From an uncultured Opitutaceae bacterium (GTDB taxonomy: Bacteria; Verrucomicrobiota; Verrucomicrobiia; Opitutales; Opitutaceae), in the NCBI GenBank assembly GCA_903885525.1, contig CAISJA010000189.1, positions 1 through 6,886 on the forward strand: a DNA stretch of 6,886 bases. The letters run 5' to 3'. The notes under the pieces were generated by a model that was given only the letters and a program-made list of their open reading frames with translations, was not told the origin of the DNA and did no database searches. A program made the position numbers and the translations under genes. How positions within the stretch are numbered: the stretch's first letter is position 1; each line of letters begins with the position of its first letter. Positions 6,117 to 6,886 of this stretch are shown one piece after another.

Positions 6117-6576
6117 GCCCCGCCCGCGCGTCAACAGTCCTGCTCGCAGGACCAGGCCCGCTGCGCCGGTACCTGGTGCGCCGCCGCCGCCCGCTGGCAC
6201 CGCGCACAAGTTACCGCCGCGTCGGGCGAAGTCTTCCCCCCCGAACCAGCCTGGTGGGCTTGCTCCCGGCCACAACCTCCCGGCCGAGCCCGACCCGCAG
6301 CCGGAGGGCGGAGGCATGTCATATATTGTATGACATCGTCGGCACCGGCCGGGCCGAGAGTGGCTGCATCGGAAGCCACCGGCCTCGGGCAGGCCGGCCG
6401 CCGGTCCGGGGCGCTCCGACCCCGCGAGAGGCGGGGGAAGCGCGGAGGGCCGGCGCGACCCACGCGGGACACCGATGGCTTTGCGACCAACCCTGTGGCG
6501 GCGGGGCGCATCCCCGGGGCGCGACGGGGGCGCGTGGAGAAGGTGCCACCTGGCCCGAGGGGACAAATGGACAGGC
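6117..6576. other. Gene-poor GC-rich stretch with nested inverted repeats
   Basis: About 460 bp with no convincing gene. All six frames hold open stretches, but their products are low-complexity Arg/Pro/Gly/Ala and match nothing I recognise. The stretch contains the AT-rich dyad at 6316-6336 and a nested hairpin: GCGCT (6411-6415) with AGCGC (6439-6443) around CCCCGC (6420-6425) with GCGGGG (6431-6436). A 7-bp long-range pair, CCACGCG (6460-6466) with CGCGTGG (6531-6537), encloses smaller G/C stems. High GC makes such pairings easy by chance. No T-rich terminator was found directly after the asnS stop at 6577. It may be an asnS 3' UTR, a structured RNA or eroded sequence. Confidence 0.45.
6316..6336. 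promoter_or_regulatory. AT-rich 8-bp dyad (candidate operator or promoter element)
   Basis: ATGTCATA (6316-6323) and TATGACAT (6329-6336) are perfect inverted repeats around TATTG. The element is a sharp AT-rich island in otherwise G/C-dominated sequence and contains -10-like TATATT/TATTGT. It resembles binding sites of dimeric helix-turn-helix repressors such as GntR-type, but no regulator is encoded nearby. It lies about 200 bp upstream of the minus-strand small ORF. Confidence 0.35.

Positions 6577-6886
<310 letters not shown>

Noticed and set aside
6472..6485. Minus-strand CGCAAAGCCATCGG resembling the conserved core of c-di-GMP-I (GEMM) riboswitches, with CACAGGG nearby
   Set aside because: The tetraloop hairpin that must separate the two conserved strands is absent, since they are almost adjacent. 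The site also follows asnS rather than preceding a fitting gene.
6545..6560. GGTGGCACC on the minus strand, reminiscent of a T-box antiterminator core
   Set aside because: It lies downstream of asnS rather than upstream, and the rest of the T-box consensus is missing.

Overview
The window is a GC-rich bacterial chromosome segment. It holds one 5'-truncated metabolic gene, a two-gene signalling operon, a small exported peptidase-like gene, a long gene-poor stretch, and the 3' end of asnS. Strong G/C preference at third codon positions, weak Shine-Dalgarno signals and the gene content would fit a high-GC Verrucomicrobiota bacterium (Opitutales-like). That is an impression from the proteins, not a demonstrated placement. 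No mobile elements, CRISPR arrays, tRNAs or rRNAs are visible.

Left part (2-2734, +): a very large 2-oxoacid dehydrogenase polypeptide, open at the left edge. It carries the C-terminal half of E1-alpha, a complete E1-beta, an Ala/Pro linker, one lipoyl domain, a second Ala/Pro linker and an E2 acyltransferase domain in one reading frame. These parts are normally two or three separate proteins. No peripheral subunit-binding domain is recognisable. A hairpin with a short T-tract (2761-2788) separates it from the convergent signalling operon.

Middle (5007-2834, -): a cytoplasmic NarL/DesK-type histidine kinase overlaps a LuxR-family response regulator by ATGA. The kinase has two N-terminal receiver modules, one canonical and one that has lost its phosphorylation chemistry, ahead of the HisKA_3 and ATPase domains. 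It therefore looks like a kinase that takes its input from an upstream phosphodonor rather than from a transmembrane sensor. The 234-bp divergent gap on its other side contains two inverted repeats. The gene leaving that gap on the + strand (5242-5793) encodes a 183-aa exported protein with a signal-peptidase-like (S26) fold signature and a Ser/His arrangement.

Right part: the S26-like gene is followed by an unusually long two-tier hairpin terminator. A second strong hairpin at 5959-5988 sits immediately after the stop codon of a minus-strand 41-codon ORF (6116-5991) whose codon-position GC profile looks coding. From 6117 to 6576 no gene is convincing. This stretch holds an AT-rich dyad (6316-6336) and several nested GC-rich inverted repeats. 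The window ends inside asnS (minus strand), recognised with high confidence from its C-terminal motif-3 region.
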